Translations under genes and position numbers: made by a program | DNA from: Alphaproteobacteria bacterium | GTDB taxonomy: Bacteria; Pseudomonadota; Alphaproteobacteria; SP197 | Direction: 5' to 3' | Length of the DNA: 64,000 nucleotides | Assembly (NCBI GenBank): GCA_009694045.1 | Contig: SHVY01000009.1 | Span: 1 to 64,000 of the forward strand | Notes under the pieces: generated by a model | The model's database searches: none | Told to the model about the DNA's origin: nothing | Seen by the model: only the letters and a program-made list of their open reading frames with translations | Part shown: in pieces, positions 54,823-64,000 of the stretch | Position numbering within the stretch: the stretch's first letter is position 1 | How the letters are laid out: every line of letters starts with the position of its first letter

Positions 54823-56880
54823 ATGAACCGCACCTCTGCCCCTCAAGCGACGCCCGTGTCTGCGCCCGCGGGGGGCGCCTTGCATGCCTACCGGCCGGAC
54901 ATCGACGGGCTGCGGGCCATTGCGGTCCTGGTCGTCGTCCTGTTCCACGGCAAGCTGGGGCCGTTCAGCGGCGGGTTCATCGGCGTCGATGTCTTCTTCG
55001 TCATCTCCGGCTTCCTCATCACCCAAATCATCAGCGAGGAGATCCGCGCCGGAACCTTCACGATAGCGGGGTTCTACGAGCGGCGGATCCGCCGCATTTC
55101 CCCCCCCTCGTCGTCGTCCTCCTCGTAACCTTCGCGCTGGGTTGCTGGATCCTGCTGCCTGACGAGCTCATGGATATGGGGGAATCGGGGGCGGCAACCA
55201 CCCTCTTCGCCTCGAACATCTACTTCACCTACAAGTTCGGCTACTTCGACAGCAGCGCGGAGATCCGGCCGCTGCTCCACACCTGGTCGCTGGCCGTCGA
55301 GGAGCAGTTCTATATCGTCTATCCGATCGCGCTGGTGCTGTTCAACAGGCACGCTCGGCGCCGGCTCCTTCCGCTCCTCGGTGCCGGGCTTCTCGTGTCG
55401 CTGGGCATCGGCGTTTGGTGGACCGTGCGCTACCCGACGCCCGCCTTCTATCTCGCGCCGGCGCGCGGCTGGGAGCTGCTGATGGGTGCGCTGCTCGCGC
55501 TCGGCACCCTCTCCTGTCCGCCCAAGAGCCTTATGCGCGACGCCGCCGGGCTGGCCGGGCTGGGTCTGATGGGCTGGAGCTTCCTCGCCTACACCGAGCA
55601 GACCGAGTTCCCCGGCGTGGCAGCCCTGGTGCCCTGCCTTGGGGCCGCGCTGGTCATCTATGCCGGCACCGGCGGGACATCCGTCGTCACCCGGGCGCTC
55701 GCGTTCCGGCCCTTGGTGTTCATCGGCCTGATCTCCTATTCGCTCTATCTCTGGCACTGGACCCTGCTCGCCCTAGCCAGGGAGGCAACCGCCCGGCCAT
55801 TGCTGTCGCCGCTCACGACCGTCGTGGTGCTGGCCGCGAGCTTCGCGGCGGCCACGCTGTCCTGGCGTTACGTGGAGCGGCCGTTCAGGGACCGGCGGCG
55901 GTACACGCGATCGACGGTGTTCCGCCTGGGCGGCGCGAGCATGGCGGGCGTCCTCGCCCTTTGCCTCCTGGCCACCACCGGCGATGGCTGGAGCCTGCGA
56001 TTCTCTCCATCGGTGCGAAAACATCCTCGCCGCGCGGGAGGACTACGACCACGAGGCCCGGGAGTGCATGCGGAAGCCGTTGGCGTCGGTCAACGCGGGC
56101 CGGCTCTGCGTCTATGGCACCGCTGGGCTCGCGCCGACGGCGGTTCTCTGGGGCGATTCGCACGCGGCCGCTCTGGTGCCGGCCGTCGCCATCGCCGCCG
56201 AGGGCGCCGGGCGGGCCGTGCTCTTCGCGGGCAACACCGGATGCCCGCCCCTCGTCGGCATCACGGTTCGCTCGCACGGACGGCGCTCGACCGACTGCCT
56301 CGCCTACAACGCGGCCGTGCTGAGCCAAGTCCTAGCCAACCCGGCGATCGATACGGTCATCCTCGCGGCGCGATGGGCCGTGGCGAGCGAGGCGACGCGG
56401 TACGGCTACGAATCGGACGATCTCTTCGTCATCGCCGACGAGCAGGCGCCGGAGGTCGCGCCCACCACCAACCGGGCCGTGTTCCGCCGCGCCCTCGATC
56501 GCACGCTCGAGGCCTTGAGGGGCGCCGGCAAGCGCGTCGTGATTGTGGGCCCCGTGCCCGAGATCGGCATGGACGTGCCAAAGGCGCTCGCCATCGCGCC
56601 GACAGGGGAAGGGCAGATCGAGAGCGCACCGACGACGGCCGCGTTCCTCGAACGTCAGTCGTTCGTGTTGGCTTCCTTTCGCGACGCGGCAGCGGCCAGC
56701 GGGTCGGGGTTGATCCTGCCGCACGAGGCGCTCTGCGACGCGGAGCGCTGCGACGTGGAGCGGGAAGGCCGCATCCTCTACTCCGACGACGACCACATCT
56801 CGTACGCCGGCATCGCCGTCGTTCAGCCCCTCTTCGCAGGGCTTTTCTCGGCAACGGGTGCAGGCACCGCCAGCCAGTGA
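54823..56880 (+). pseudogene. OafA-type acyltransferase with SGNH domain, two frameshifts
   Basis: The conceptual product is an O-antigen-acetylase-like membrane acyltransferase ([36 protein letters not shown], about ten helices) followed by a C-terminal SGNH esterase domain (VLWGDSHAAAL and DDDHISYAG). The reading frame breaks twice: after the C8 run at 55100-55107, where nine Cs would restore [12 protein letters not shown]; and near 56016, where one extra C separates SPSV from ENILAARED. The shifts compensate. Either the gene is dead, it is phase-variable at the C tract, or the sequence has errors. Relatives O-acetylate surface sugars. Confidence 0.8.
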
Positions 56881-56981
56881 TCACCCATCTCCGACATAAC
56901 GGGCGACGTAGTCGAGGTGGGCCGGAACCCTGCGGAGACGGTCGGTTCGTCCACCTCGCCGCCTGCGGCTGACCGAACGTC

Positions 56982-57050
56982 ACCCGCTGGTTCAAGTCGT
57001 TCTCCAAGCACCCGTCGATGGCGAACTCGGCACTGAAGGAACCGACGTAG
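56982..57050 (+). pseudogene. Orphan 3' end of a glutathione S-transferase gene
   Basis: Twenty-two codons read TRWFKSFSKHPSMANSALKEPT and stop. They match the last residues of the intact GST at 54138-54752 (TRWFKGFAKRPSMAGS). The rest of that gene is absent upstream; instead the acyltransferase lies there. This is the remnant of a second GST copy, or of a GST whose 3' end was replaced when the acyltransferase DNA arrived. Confidence 0.75.
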
Positions 57051-57100
57051 GGGGAGAGATAGCGGCCCGGTCCGCGCCAACCAAAGGGGCCGGCGTGGCG

Positions 57101-57823
57101 TCAGGTCAGGTACTGCCCGCCGTTGATGGTGAGGGTGGAGCCAGTGATGAACCCGGCCTCGTCCGCCACCAGGAAGACGACGGCACGGGCGATCTCCTCG
57201 CCTTTCCCCAGCCGGCCCACGGGGATCCGGGCGATGATCTGGGCGAGCACGTCCTTGGGAACCGCCTGCACCATCGCCGTGTCGATGTGGCCGGGGCAGA
57301 TGGCGTTGACGGTGATGCCCTTGCGCGCGCCTTCGAGGGCCAGCGCCTTGGTGAAGCCGATGATCCCCGCCTTGGCCGCGGAATAGTTGGTCTGGCCGAA
57401 CTGGCCGGCCTGGCCGTTGATCGAGGAGATGTTGACGATGCGGCCGAAGTTCCGCTCGCGCATCCCGTCGATCACCACGCGGCTGGTGTTGTAGCAGCTC
57501 GTCAGGTTGGCGCCGATGACGTCGGACCACTGCTGTTCGGCCATCTTGTGCAGCGGCACGTCGCGGGTGATCCCGGCGTTGTTGACGAGGATCTCGATCG
57601 GTCCGATCTCGGCCTCGACCTTGGCGATCCCGGCGGCCGTGGCCACCCCGTCGGAGACGTCCCACTGGAACACCGGGATGCCCGTCACCCCGCGGAACGC
57701 CTCGGCGTTCGGGGCATTGCCGCCGAAGTTGGCGGCGACCTGATAGCCGGCGTCGGCGAGCGCGATGGCGATCGACGCGCCGATCCCGCGCGTGCCGCCC
57801 GTGACCAAGGCAACTCGCGCCAT
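57101..57823 (-). CDS. phbB: Acetoacetyl-CoA reductase
   Basis: A 240-residue short-chain dehydrogenase that reduces acetoacetyl-CoA to (R)-3-hydroxybutyryl-CoA with NADPH, the monomer-forming step of PHB synthesis. TGGTRGIGASI is the cofactor loop; NISSING-GQFGQTNYSAAK carries the catalytic serine, Y147 and K151; FGGNAPNA and the short length match PhaB. The start at 57823 is chosen over a longer arginine-rich leader. It lies five bases after phbA. Confidence 0.95.
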   Translation of the reverse strand: MARVALVTGGTRGIGASIAIALADAGYQVAANFGGNAPNAEAFRGVTGIPVFQWDVSDGVATAAGIAKVEAEIGPIEILVNNAGITRDVPLHKMAEQQWSDVIGANLTSCYNTSRVVIDGMRERNFGRIVNISSINGQAGQFGQTNYSAAKAGIIGFTKALALEGARKGITVNAICPGHIDTAMVQAVPKDVLAQIIARIPVGRLGKGEEIARAVVFLVADEAGFITGSTLTINGGQYLT

Positions 57824-57828
57824 CGCGG

Positions 57829-59117
<1,289 letters not shown>

Positions 59118-60332
59118 TCACGGTGCGACCAGGACGCCCTCGAGCCAGTCGGCGAGCGGCCGCCACAACACGGCCTCGGCATTGCGACCCACCATCATGC
59201 CGATATGTCCCGCCAGGGGGCGATGCACCAGCGCGTGGGGCATGCGCCGCGCCAGGGCCTCGGCCGAGGCGGGCGGGACGATCCGGTCGCGCGCGGGCAC
59301 AACGATCAGAGTCGGGCCGCCGTAGCGTTCCGGCGCCACCGCCGCCCCGGCGATGCGCCAGCGCCCCTGCTCCGGCCGGTTCTCGCCATACCAGCCGATC
59401 ATGCACTCCTCGGCCACGGGACCCGCCAAGTCGACGCCGTCGTTGAGCCAGTCCTCCAGGGCGACGAAGGCCTGGGCCTCGGAGGAGGCCGGATCGAGGC
59501 GGGCGAAGGCGCGCAGCTTGTTCGGCACCAGGTTGGGATCGAGGGACGCGAGCAGGGACTGCAACAGGTCCACCGGCAGCACCGGGGAAAGCCGCAGGAA
59601 GGCCGCGAACGGTGGCGCCCCGAACAGACGGATGTGGGCGGGCGCGTCGGCGTGAAAATCCCACGGGGTGGCAAGCAGGGCCAGCCCGGCGATGTCCGCG
59701 GCGCGGCGCTGGGCCAGGGCGAGGGCGAGCAGCCCACCCATGCAGTAGCCGACCACGGCGGGGGGCCGACCGGTCGCCCGCCGCACCGCATCCAGGGCAC
59801 CCTCCAGGCGGCCGACCACATAGTCGGTGAGGGTGAAGCCCTGTTCCGCCTCGGCCGGCGCGCCCCAGTCGACGAGGAACGGCCGCAGGCCCCGCGCGGA
59901 GAGGTAGCGGAGGAGGCTGCGATCCGACTCCAGATCGAGGATGTAGCCGCGGTTGATGAGCGACGGAACGAACAGGACCGGCGCGCCCGCCCCCGGTCCG
60001 TAGTCGCGCAGCAGCGTGGTGCCCTCGCGCCACAGCGGCGCCGGGTCGCGCACCCGGCGGCGATAGGGGTGATGGCGATAGGCATCGATGCCGGCGAGCA
60101 CCGCGCCGAGCCTACGTCGCACCTCCGCCGTCAGGGCGTGGGCGACGGCCTCGGGCTCCGCCGCCCCGAGGGCTTGCTCCAGGCTTGCGCCCGCCGGTGC
60201 GAGGCCGGCACTCCAGGAGAGCGAGCCGAGCCTCGCAAGCGGCAAGGCGGCGAGCGAGCTCGTCAAGACGATCCATGACGTCGCGAGATGGAGCGGCAGG
60301 GGCCGCGGTCCCCGCCTGGTCGCGCGGTTCAT
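59118..60332 (-). CDS. phaC: Poly(3-hydroxyalkanoate) synthase, PhaC-like
   Basis: A 404-residue alpha/beta-hydrolase protein with the cysteine lipase box of PHA synthases, GYCMGG (C197), the acid in PARDRIVPP and the histidine in LAGHIGMMVG. An N-terminal region with LHLATSWIVLTSSLAALPL and RHHPYRRR precedes the fold. The length is nearer class III PhaC (about 360 residues) than class I (about 590). It polymerises hydroxyacyl-CoA into storage granules. Its start overlaps a PhaE-like gene by about 220 bases. Confidence 0.82.
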   Translation of the reverse strand: MNRATRRGPRPLPLHLATSWIVLTSSLAALPLARLGSLSWSAGLAPAGASLEQALGAAEPEAVAHALTAEVRRRLGAVLAGIDAYRHHPYRRRVRDPAPLWREGTTLLRDYGPGAGAPVLFVPSLINRGYILDLESDRSLLRYLSARGLRPFLVDWGAPAEAEQGFTLTDYVVGRLEGALDAVRRATGRPPAVVGYCMGGLLALALAQRRAADIAGLALLATPWDFHADAPAHIRLFGAPPFAAFLRLSPVLPVDLLQSLLASLDPNLVPNKLRAFARLDPASSEAQAFVALEDWLNDGVDLAGPVAEECMIGWYGENRPEQGRWRIAGAAVAPERYGGPTLIVVPARDRIVPPASAEALARRMPHALVHRPLAGHIGMMVGRNAEAVLWRPLADWLEGVLVAP

Positions 60333-60489
60333 GGGGGCCGGTGCCCCACGGCGCCGCGGCCGGAGCGAACGCCATCAGCCGCGACGCCCAGGAAACCAGC
60401 GCCGGATCGGCCATCATGGCCGCGACCTGTTCCTGCCAGAGATCGAGGAATCGGCGGGCCAGCTCGCCGGGATCGTCGGAGGTCGTCAT
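60112..60489 (-). CDS. Possible PhaE-like partner of the PHA synthase
   Basis: A 125-residue frame starting at the ATG at 60489. The first about 95 residues look like a PhaE or phasin-type helix protein (LARRFLDLWQEQVAAMMADP, then RLDELARRLAACEARLALLE). The last 30 are low-complexity Arg/Gly/Pro and overlap the phaC start in another frame, so the original stop may have been lost. PhaE forms a complex with class III PhaC, which fits the size of that gene. Confidence is moderate because the protein is short. Confidence 0.5.
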   Translation of the reverse strand: MTTSDDPGELARRFLDLWQEQVAAMMADPALVSWASRLMAFAPAAAPWGTGPHEPRDQAGTAAPAAPSRDVMDRLDELARRLAACEARLALLECRPRTGGRKPGASPRGGGARGRRPRPDGGGAT

Positions 60490-60565
60490 CCACGCAATAT
60501 ACGGCCCTCGGGCGGCCCGAGGCGAGGCCCAGCTTTTTGCCATGCCGGGCGTCGAGCGGGCCATG

Positions 60566-60584
60566 TATGATAGCGGCTGCGCAG
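60566..60584 (+). promoter_or_regulatory. phaR promoter: -10 box and CTGCGCAG palindrome
   Basis: TATGAT (60566-60571) is a good -10 box, 29 bases before the phaR start, and CTGCGCAG (60577-60584) overlaps the likely transcription start. A clear -35 at the proper spacing is not seen. The palindrome resembles PhaR sites, so autoregulation is plausible. Confidence 0.4.
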
Positions 60585-60599
60585 GCGGGACGGAGCACC

Positions 60600-61184
60600 A
60601 TGAACACCGAGACGGCCAAGTCGGAACAGCGGATCGTCATCAAGAAATACGCCAACCGGCGCCTCTACAACACCGCCACATCGTCCTATGTCACGCTCGA
60701 CCACCTCTGCCAGATGGTGAAGGACGGGACCGATTTCGTGGTGTTCGACGCGAAATCCGGCGAGGACATCACCCATTCCGTCCTGACCCAGATCATCGTC
60801 GAGGAGGAGAACAAGGGCCAGAATCTCCTGCCGATCGGCTTCCTGCGCCAGCTGATCAGCTTCTACGGCGACAACCTGCAGACCTTCCTGCCGCGCTATC
60901 TCGAGATGAGCATGGGCCAGTTCACCCATAATCAGGGGCAGATGCGGGAGTATCTCAAGGAGGCGTTCGGCGGCCTGTTCCCCTTCCCCCATGTCGAGGC
61001 CATGGTCAAGGACAACGCCGCCATGTTCCAGCGCGCCATGACCATGTTCTATCCGTTCGGCAACCCCGCGCAAGGTGGGGAACCCGGATCCGCCAAGGCT
61101 GGAGACCCGCTCGGCGAACTGCGCAACCGCATCAACGAGCTGCAACAGCAGGTCGAGGCCCTGGCCAAGCGGCCGGGGTCCTAG
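60600..61184 (+). CDS. phaR: Polyhydroxyalkanoate synthesis regulator PhaR
   Basis: A 194-residue PhaR (PHB accumulation regulatory protein). The N-terminal DNA-binding domain begins RIVIKKYANRRLYNTATSSYVTL; the middle PHB_acc domain has GQNLLPIGFLRQLISFYGDNLQ and LPRYLEMSM; the C-terminal helix is coiled (ELRNRINELQQQVEAL). PhaR represses phasin and PHA genes when no polymer is present and, in some Alphaproteobacteria, also affects ethylmalonyl-CoA pathway genes. It is divergent from the phaE-phaC pair. Confidence 0.95.
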   Translation: MNTETAKSEQRIVIKKYANRRLYNTATSSYVTLDHLCQMVKDGTDFVVFDAKSGEDITHSVLTQIIVEEENKGQNLLPIGFLRQLISFYGDNLQTFLPRYLEMSMGQFTHNQGQMREYLKEAFGGLFPFPHVEAMVKDNAAMFQRAMTMFYPFGNPAQGGEPGSAKAGDPLGELRNRINELQQQVEALAKRPGS

Positions 61185-61212
61185 TGCTTAACGCCCGAAG
61201 GAATAGTCTTAC

Positions 61213-62952
61213 TTAACGGGCGACGCCAAGGACGAGGCTCGGCTCCGGGTTTCGGAGCCACGGCCGTGTCACGGAGGGGCGGCCGAAATGGTAGCCCTGG
61301 AGATAGTTCACGCCGTGGTCGGAGAGGAGCCGCGCCGTCGCCGCGTCCTCGACCCATTCCGCGACGGTCGCCAAACCACAGGCATCGGCGAGGTTTTGCA
61401 GGGCCGCGACATAGGCGATGTCCTCGGGATACTGCGCCAGGCTGGCGGTGAACGACCCGTCGATCTTCACCTGGTCGACGGCGAGAACCTTGAGGTTGCG
61501 GAACGACGTGTTTCTGGCGCCAAAATCGTCCAGGGCGACATGGCAGCCGACGTCGCGCAAGGTGGCGACGAAGCGGATCGATTCCGCAAGGTCCTGCATC
61601 GCCGCGGTCTCGGTGATCTCGACCGTGAGACGTTCGGCGAGTTCGCGCCGACCCTGGACCAGGGCGCCGAGGCGGCGCAGCCATTGCCGGTCCGACGTGG
61701 TCAGGCCCGAGACGTTGATGGCCAGTCGCAGCCCGGGTACCCGTTCGAGCTCGCGCACCGCAAGTTCGAGGGCCCGGATGTCGAGCCGCCGGATCAGCCC
61801 CGTGCGCTCGGCGACCTTGATCATGGGGCCCGCGCCGTGGGGCATCGCGCCGTCTCCCAGAAGCCGAAGCAGGCATTCGTAGGACACCACCTCGCCACTG
61901 CCGCTGGCGATGATCGGTTGGAACGCCAGGGCGACCGAATCGTTCTGCAGGCACCACCGGAGCCGTTCGGCGACGGCGAGATCGCGATGGACCTCGCTGC
62001 CGTAAGTCGACCCGTGGCGATGGCCCATCACCGTCACCCGCGCGTCCTTTCCGCCGCGGCGCAGGGTTTAGTCCGCCCGTTCCATGACATCGTGGGCGGT
62101 CAGCTCCCCGCCCGGAAACGCGATCGCGCAGATCGACGCGGACACATGCAGCGGACCGAAATCGCACGGGATCGGCGTGCCGGTCACCACCGCGGCGATC
62201 TTGGCGACGACGGCTTCGACGTTGGCGTGCGGGCAGCCGTCCAGCACGATCCCGAAGCGATCCAGCCCCGCCCGACCGACGGTATCGCTATCCCGCACGC
62301 AACGGTCGAGCTATTGGGACACCGCGACCATGGCGGCGTCGGCGACCTCGCGGCCATAGACGTCGCCGAGAAGGGCCAGGTCATCGACCGCCACGACGAC
62401 ATAGGCCCCGGTCGATGCGTACCGGCGCGCGTAGGCAAGGGCATGGTCCAGGGATTCGCGCAGGCGCTGCAGGTTGTAGTGGCCCGTCAGATCGTCGTAG
62501 TTCGCGCGCCGTTCGAGTTGGGTTTCACGTTCCTTGTTGGCGGTCACCAGGCGAAGCACGCCGCACACGCGACGCGCGACGCCGTCGGGCCCGATCTCCG
62601 CGCTACCGCGATCCTGGACCCAGCGGACGCTGCCGGCACGGCCCCGCATCCGGCACTCGATCTCGAAGGCCGCGGCCGATTGAAAACGGCGGCCCAGGCG
62701 ATCCTCGATCGCCGCCAGGTCGTCGGGATGAACCCGCCCCATGAGGGTCATGCGATCGTCGGGGCGCGGGCCCACGGCGAGGTCCAGCGCCCTGATCGGA
62801 TCCGTGGACCACGCGACCCGGCCGCTGGCAAGGTCCCAGGCGTAGGCCACATCGCCGGCAGCGTTCAAGGCGCCGCGAATCCACGGTCGCGAGGGGATGC
62901 CCTCGACGCGAGGTCGCACGGAAGTAGCCACCTTCCTGGTCGCTCGCTTCAT
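61213..62952 (-). pseudogene. PAS-GGDEF-EAL protein broken by two in-frame stop codons
   Basis: One continuous 580-codon minus-strand frame with TAG at 62313-62311 and TAA at 62070-62068 and no frameshift. In order: a PAS-like sensor (about 28-140), a GGDEF-type domain whose signature reads GRAGLDRFGIVL, and an EAL-type domain starting YECLLRL in place of EALLR, with INVSGLT, DDFGARN, KIDGSF and HFGRPS. The stops fall in the GGDEF middle and at the GGDEF-EAL joint. The separate EAL piece from a GTG at 62037 could still be made. Both signature motifs are degenerate, so loss of cyclase activity may have preceded the stops. Confidence 0.8.
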
Positions 62953-63069
62953 CGGCCTTCATGGCGCAGCGTTGTCCCTTGCATCCGGGAGTCGAACCCC
63001 GGAGCGGGCACGGAAATCCTAGTCCCCGGCGCCTTAAGAAAGCTTGAAGGGCGGACCTGCGGCGGCGAT

Positions 63070-63095
63070 CCCGAATCGCGGATTCGCGATCCGGG
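63070..63095. repeat. Inverted repeat between the GGDEF-EAL gene and the aminotransferase
   Basis: CCCGAATCGCG (63070-63080) and CGCGATCCGGG (63085-63095) pair at 10 of 11 positions around a four-base loop. It lies 25 bases beyond the aminotransferase stop on the minus strand, where a terminator would be expected, but no T-run follows. Confidence 0.5.
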
Positions 63096-63119
63096 ACAGG
63101 AGCTTAACTCGCTTTCACG

Positions 63120-64000
63120 CTAATCGATGGTGGCCAGGGCCTTGGCCAGGGTGCCGAACATCTCGTCGATTTGGGCCTTGGTCACGATCAGCGGCGGCGA
63201 GAACGTCAGGGTGTCCCCAACCGAGCGGCTGAGGACCCCCGCTTCGTAGCACTTGAGGAACGCCTCGTATGCCCGCGCCCCGATCTTGCCGGGCCGCGAG
63301 TCGAGCTCGATTCCGGCCATCAAGCCAATGTTGCGGACATCCACCACGTGCCGCGCGTTCTTCAGGCCGTGGGCCGCGTCCTCGAAGTGCTTGCCGAGTT
63401 CCTTGGCGCGGGTGAACAGGCCTTCCGCCTTGTAGACATCGAGGGCCGCGAGGCCCGCCGCCGCCGCCAGCGGATGCGCCGAATAGGTGTAGCCGTGGAA
63501 CAGCTCGACCATGTTCTCGGGCGCGTTCATGAACGCATCGTAGATGCCCTTGCGCACGAACACCGCGCCCATCGGCACGGTCGCGTTGGTCAGGCCCTTG
63601 GCGCAGGTCATGATGTCGGGAAGGACGCCGAAGTATTCGGTGGCGAACGGCGCTCCCAGCCGGCCGAACCCGGTGATCACCTCGTCGAAGATCAGCAGGA
63701 TGCCGTGGCGATCGCAGATCTCGCGCAGCCGCTTGAGGTAGCCCTGCGGCGGCGGCAGGACGCCGGTGGACCCGGCGACCGGCTCGACGATCACCGCGGC
63801 GATCGTGGCCGGATCGTGCAGTTCGACCAGGCGTTGCAGATCGTCGGCCAGATGGGCGCCCTTGGCCGGCTCGCCCCGGCTGAAGGCGTTCTGCTCCAGG
63901 TCATGGGTATGGCGCAGGTGATCGACCCCCGTGAGCAGAGTGCCGAACTGCTTGCGATTGGCGACCATGCCGCCGACCGAGATGCCGCCGAACCCGACGC
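63120..64000 (-). CDS. Class III aminotransferase (omega-transaminase), 5' end outside the window
   Basis: The C-terminal 293 residues of a PLP aminotransferase. GVLPPPQGYLKRLREICDRHG, FDEVITGFGRLG and the PLP lysine in TCAKGLTNATVPMGAV are the family hallmarks, along with HGYTYSAHPLA and the C-terminal LTFSPPLIVTKAQID. It resembles beta-alanine/omega-amino acid:pyruvate transaminases or polyamine (putrescine, taurine) aminotransferases. The reading continues without a stop through base 64000, so about 150 N-terminal residues are missing. Substrate is not determined. Confidence 0.9.
   Translation of the reverse strand, partial: VGFGGISVGGMVANRKQFGTLLTGVDHLRHTHDLEQNAFSRGEPAKGAHLADDLQRLVELHDPATIAAVIVEPVAGSTGVLPPPQGYLKRLREICDRHGILLIFDEVITGFGRLGAPFATEYFGVLPDIMTCAKGLTNATVPMGAVFVRKGIYDAFMNAPENMVELFHGYTYSAHPLAAAAGLAALDVYKAEGLFTRAKELGKHFEDAAHGLKNARHVVDVRNIGLMAGIELDSRPGKIGARAYEAFLKCYEAGVLSRSVGDTLTFSPPLIVTKAQIDEMFGTLAKALATID

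Noticed and set aside
62985-63002. T-arm-like sequence (GGGGTTCGACTCCC on the minus strand) suggesting a tRNA
   Set aside because: No D-arm, anticodon arm or matching acceptor stem could be built from the flanking bases, and the T-stem itself has a mismatch.

Overview
The window is GC-rich, densely coding chromosomal DNA of an alphaproteobacterium, probably a Rhodospirillales-like lineage (inference). The grounds are a complete set of ethylmalonyl-CoA pathway signature enzymes (crotonyl-CoA carboxylase/reductase, ethylmalonyl-CoA mutase, methylsuccinyl-CoA dehydrogenase), polyhydroxybutyrate genes with a PhaR regulator, a TIGR02302/DUF4175 protein behind argH-lptM-lysA, a CpdR-like receiver, and a chorismate mutase - HisC-like - prephenate dehydrogenase cluster divergent from metXW. 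No rRNA, complete tRNA, CRISPR array, prophage or complete mobile element was seen.

Layout. 1-1.6 kb: 5' end of an IS3-type transposase, a secreted protein and a repeat-bearing intergenic stretch. 1.6-6.9 kb (minus strand): one tightly coupled run dapA - smpB - enoyl-CoA hydratase - class III CoA-transferase - acyl-CoA dehydrogenase - mesaconyl-C4-CoA-hydratase-like protein. 7-9.1 kb: a PLP dehydratase converging on a MraY/WecA-like transferase, then a pair of related palindromic elements. 9.4-13.9 kb: a YdcF-like protein, methylmalonyl-CoA mutase, a phytanoyl-CoA dioxygenase-like protein and an esterase. 14.2-18.7 kb: two secreted proteins (one with Asp-box repeats and a PEP-CTERM-like tail), gluQ, an ACT protein and a Bcr/CflA transporter. 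18.7-23.9 kb: ecm divergent from ccr-mcd. 23.9-27.8 kb: a hicBA remnant, a HIG1-like protein, the cobalamin adenosyltransferase, etfBA and hbd. 27.9-33.2 kb: three MFS transporters, a Rieske oxygenase and a truncated kinase. 33.2-38.5 kb: argH-lptM-lysA-TIGR02302. 38.5-46.7 kb: receiver, zinc-ribbon protein, GST, ftsEX, SanA-like, plsC, B12-dependent nrdJ, GFA and ChaC. 46.8-54.8 kb: DUF2125, tyrC-hisC-chorismate mutase, metXW, a methyltransferase, gloB and GST. 54.8-57.1 kb: a frameshifted acyltransferase flanked by an intact GST gene and a stray GST 3' end. 57.1-61.2 kb: phbB, phbA, a PhaC-like synthase, a PhaE-like protein and phaR. 61.2-64 kb: a PAS-GGDEF-EAL gene broken by two in-frame stops and a class III aminotransferase running off the edge.

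How the genes work together. PhbA and PhbB (and Hbd) connect acetyl-CoA to C4 acyl-CoAs, which PhaC can store as polymer or which Ccr, Ecm and Mcd can carry toward methylsuccinyl- and mesaconyl-CoA. EtfAB accepts electrons from the acyl-CoA dehydrogenases. The two B12 mutases and NrdJ depend on adenosylcobalamin, made by the adenosyltransferase encoded here. TGC-rich inverted repeats in the ecm/ccr gap and at the phaR and phbA promoters suggest that PhaR may co-regulate storage and assimilation (inference). The rest is largely housekeeping. Several broken genes (hicA, the acyltransferase, the kinase fragment, the GGDEF-EAL gene) mark local decay.
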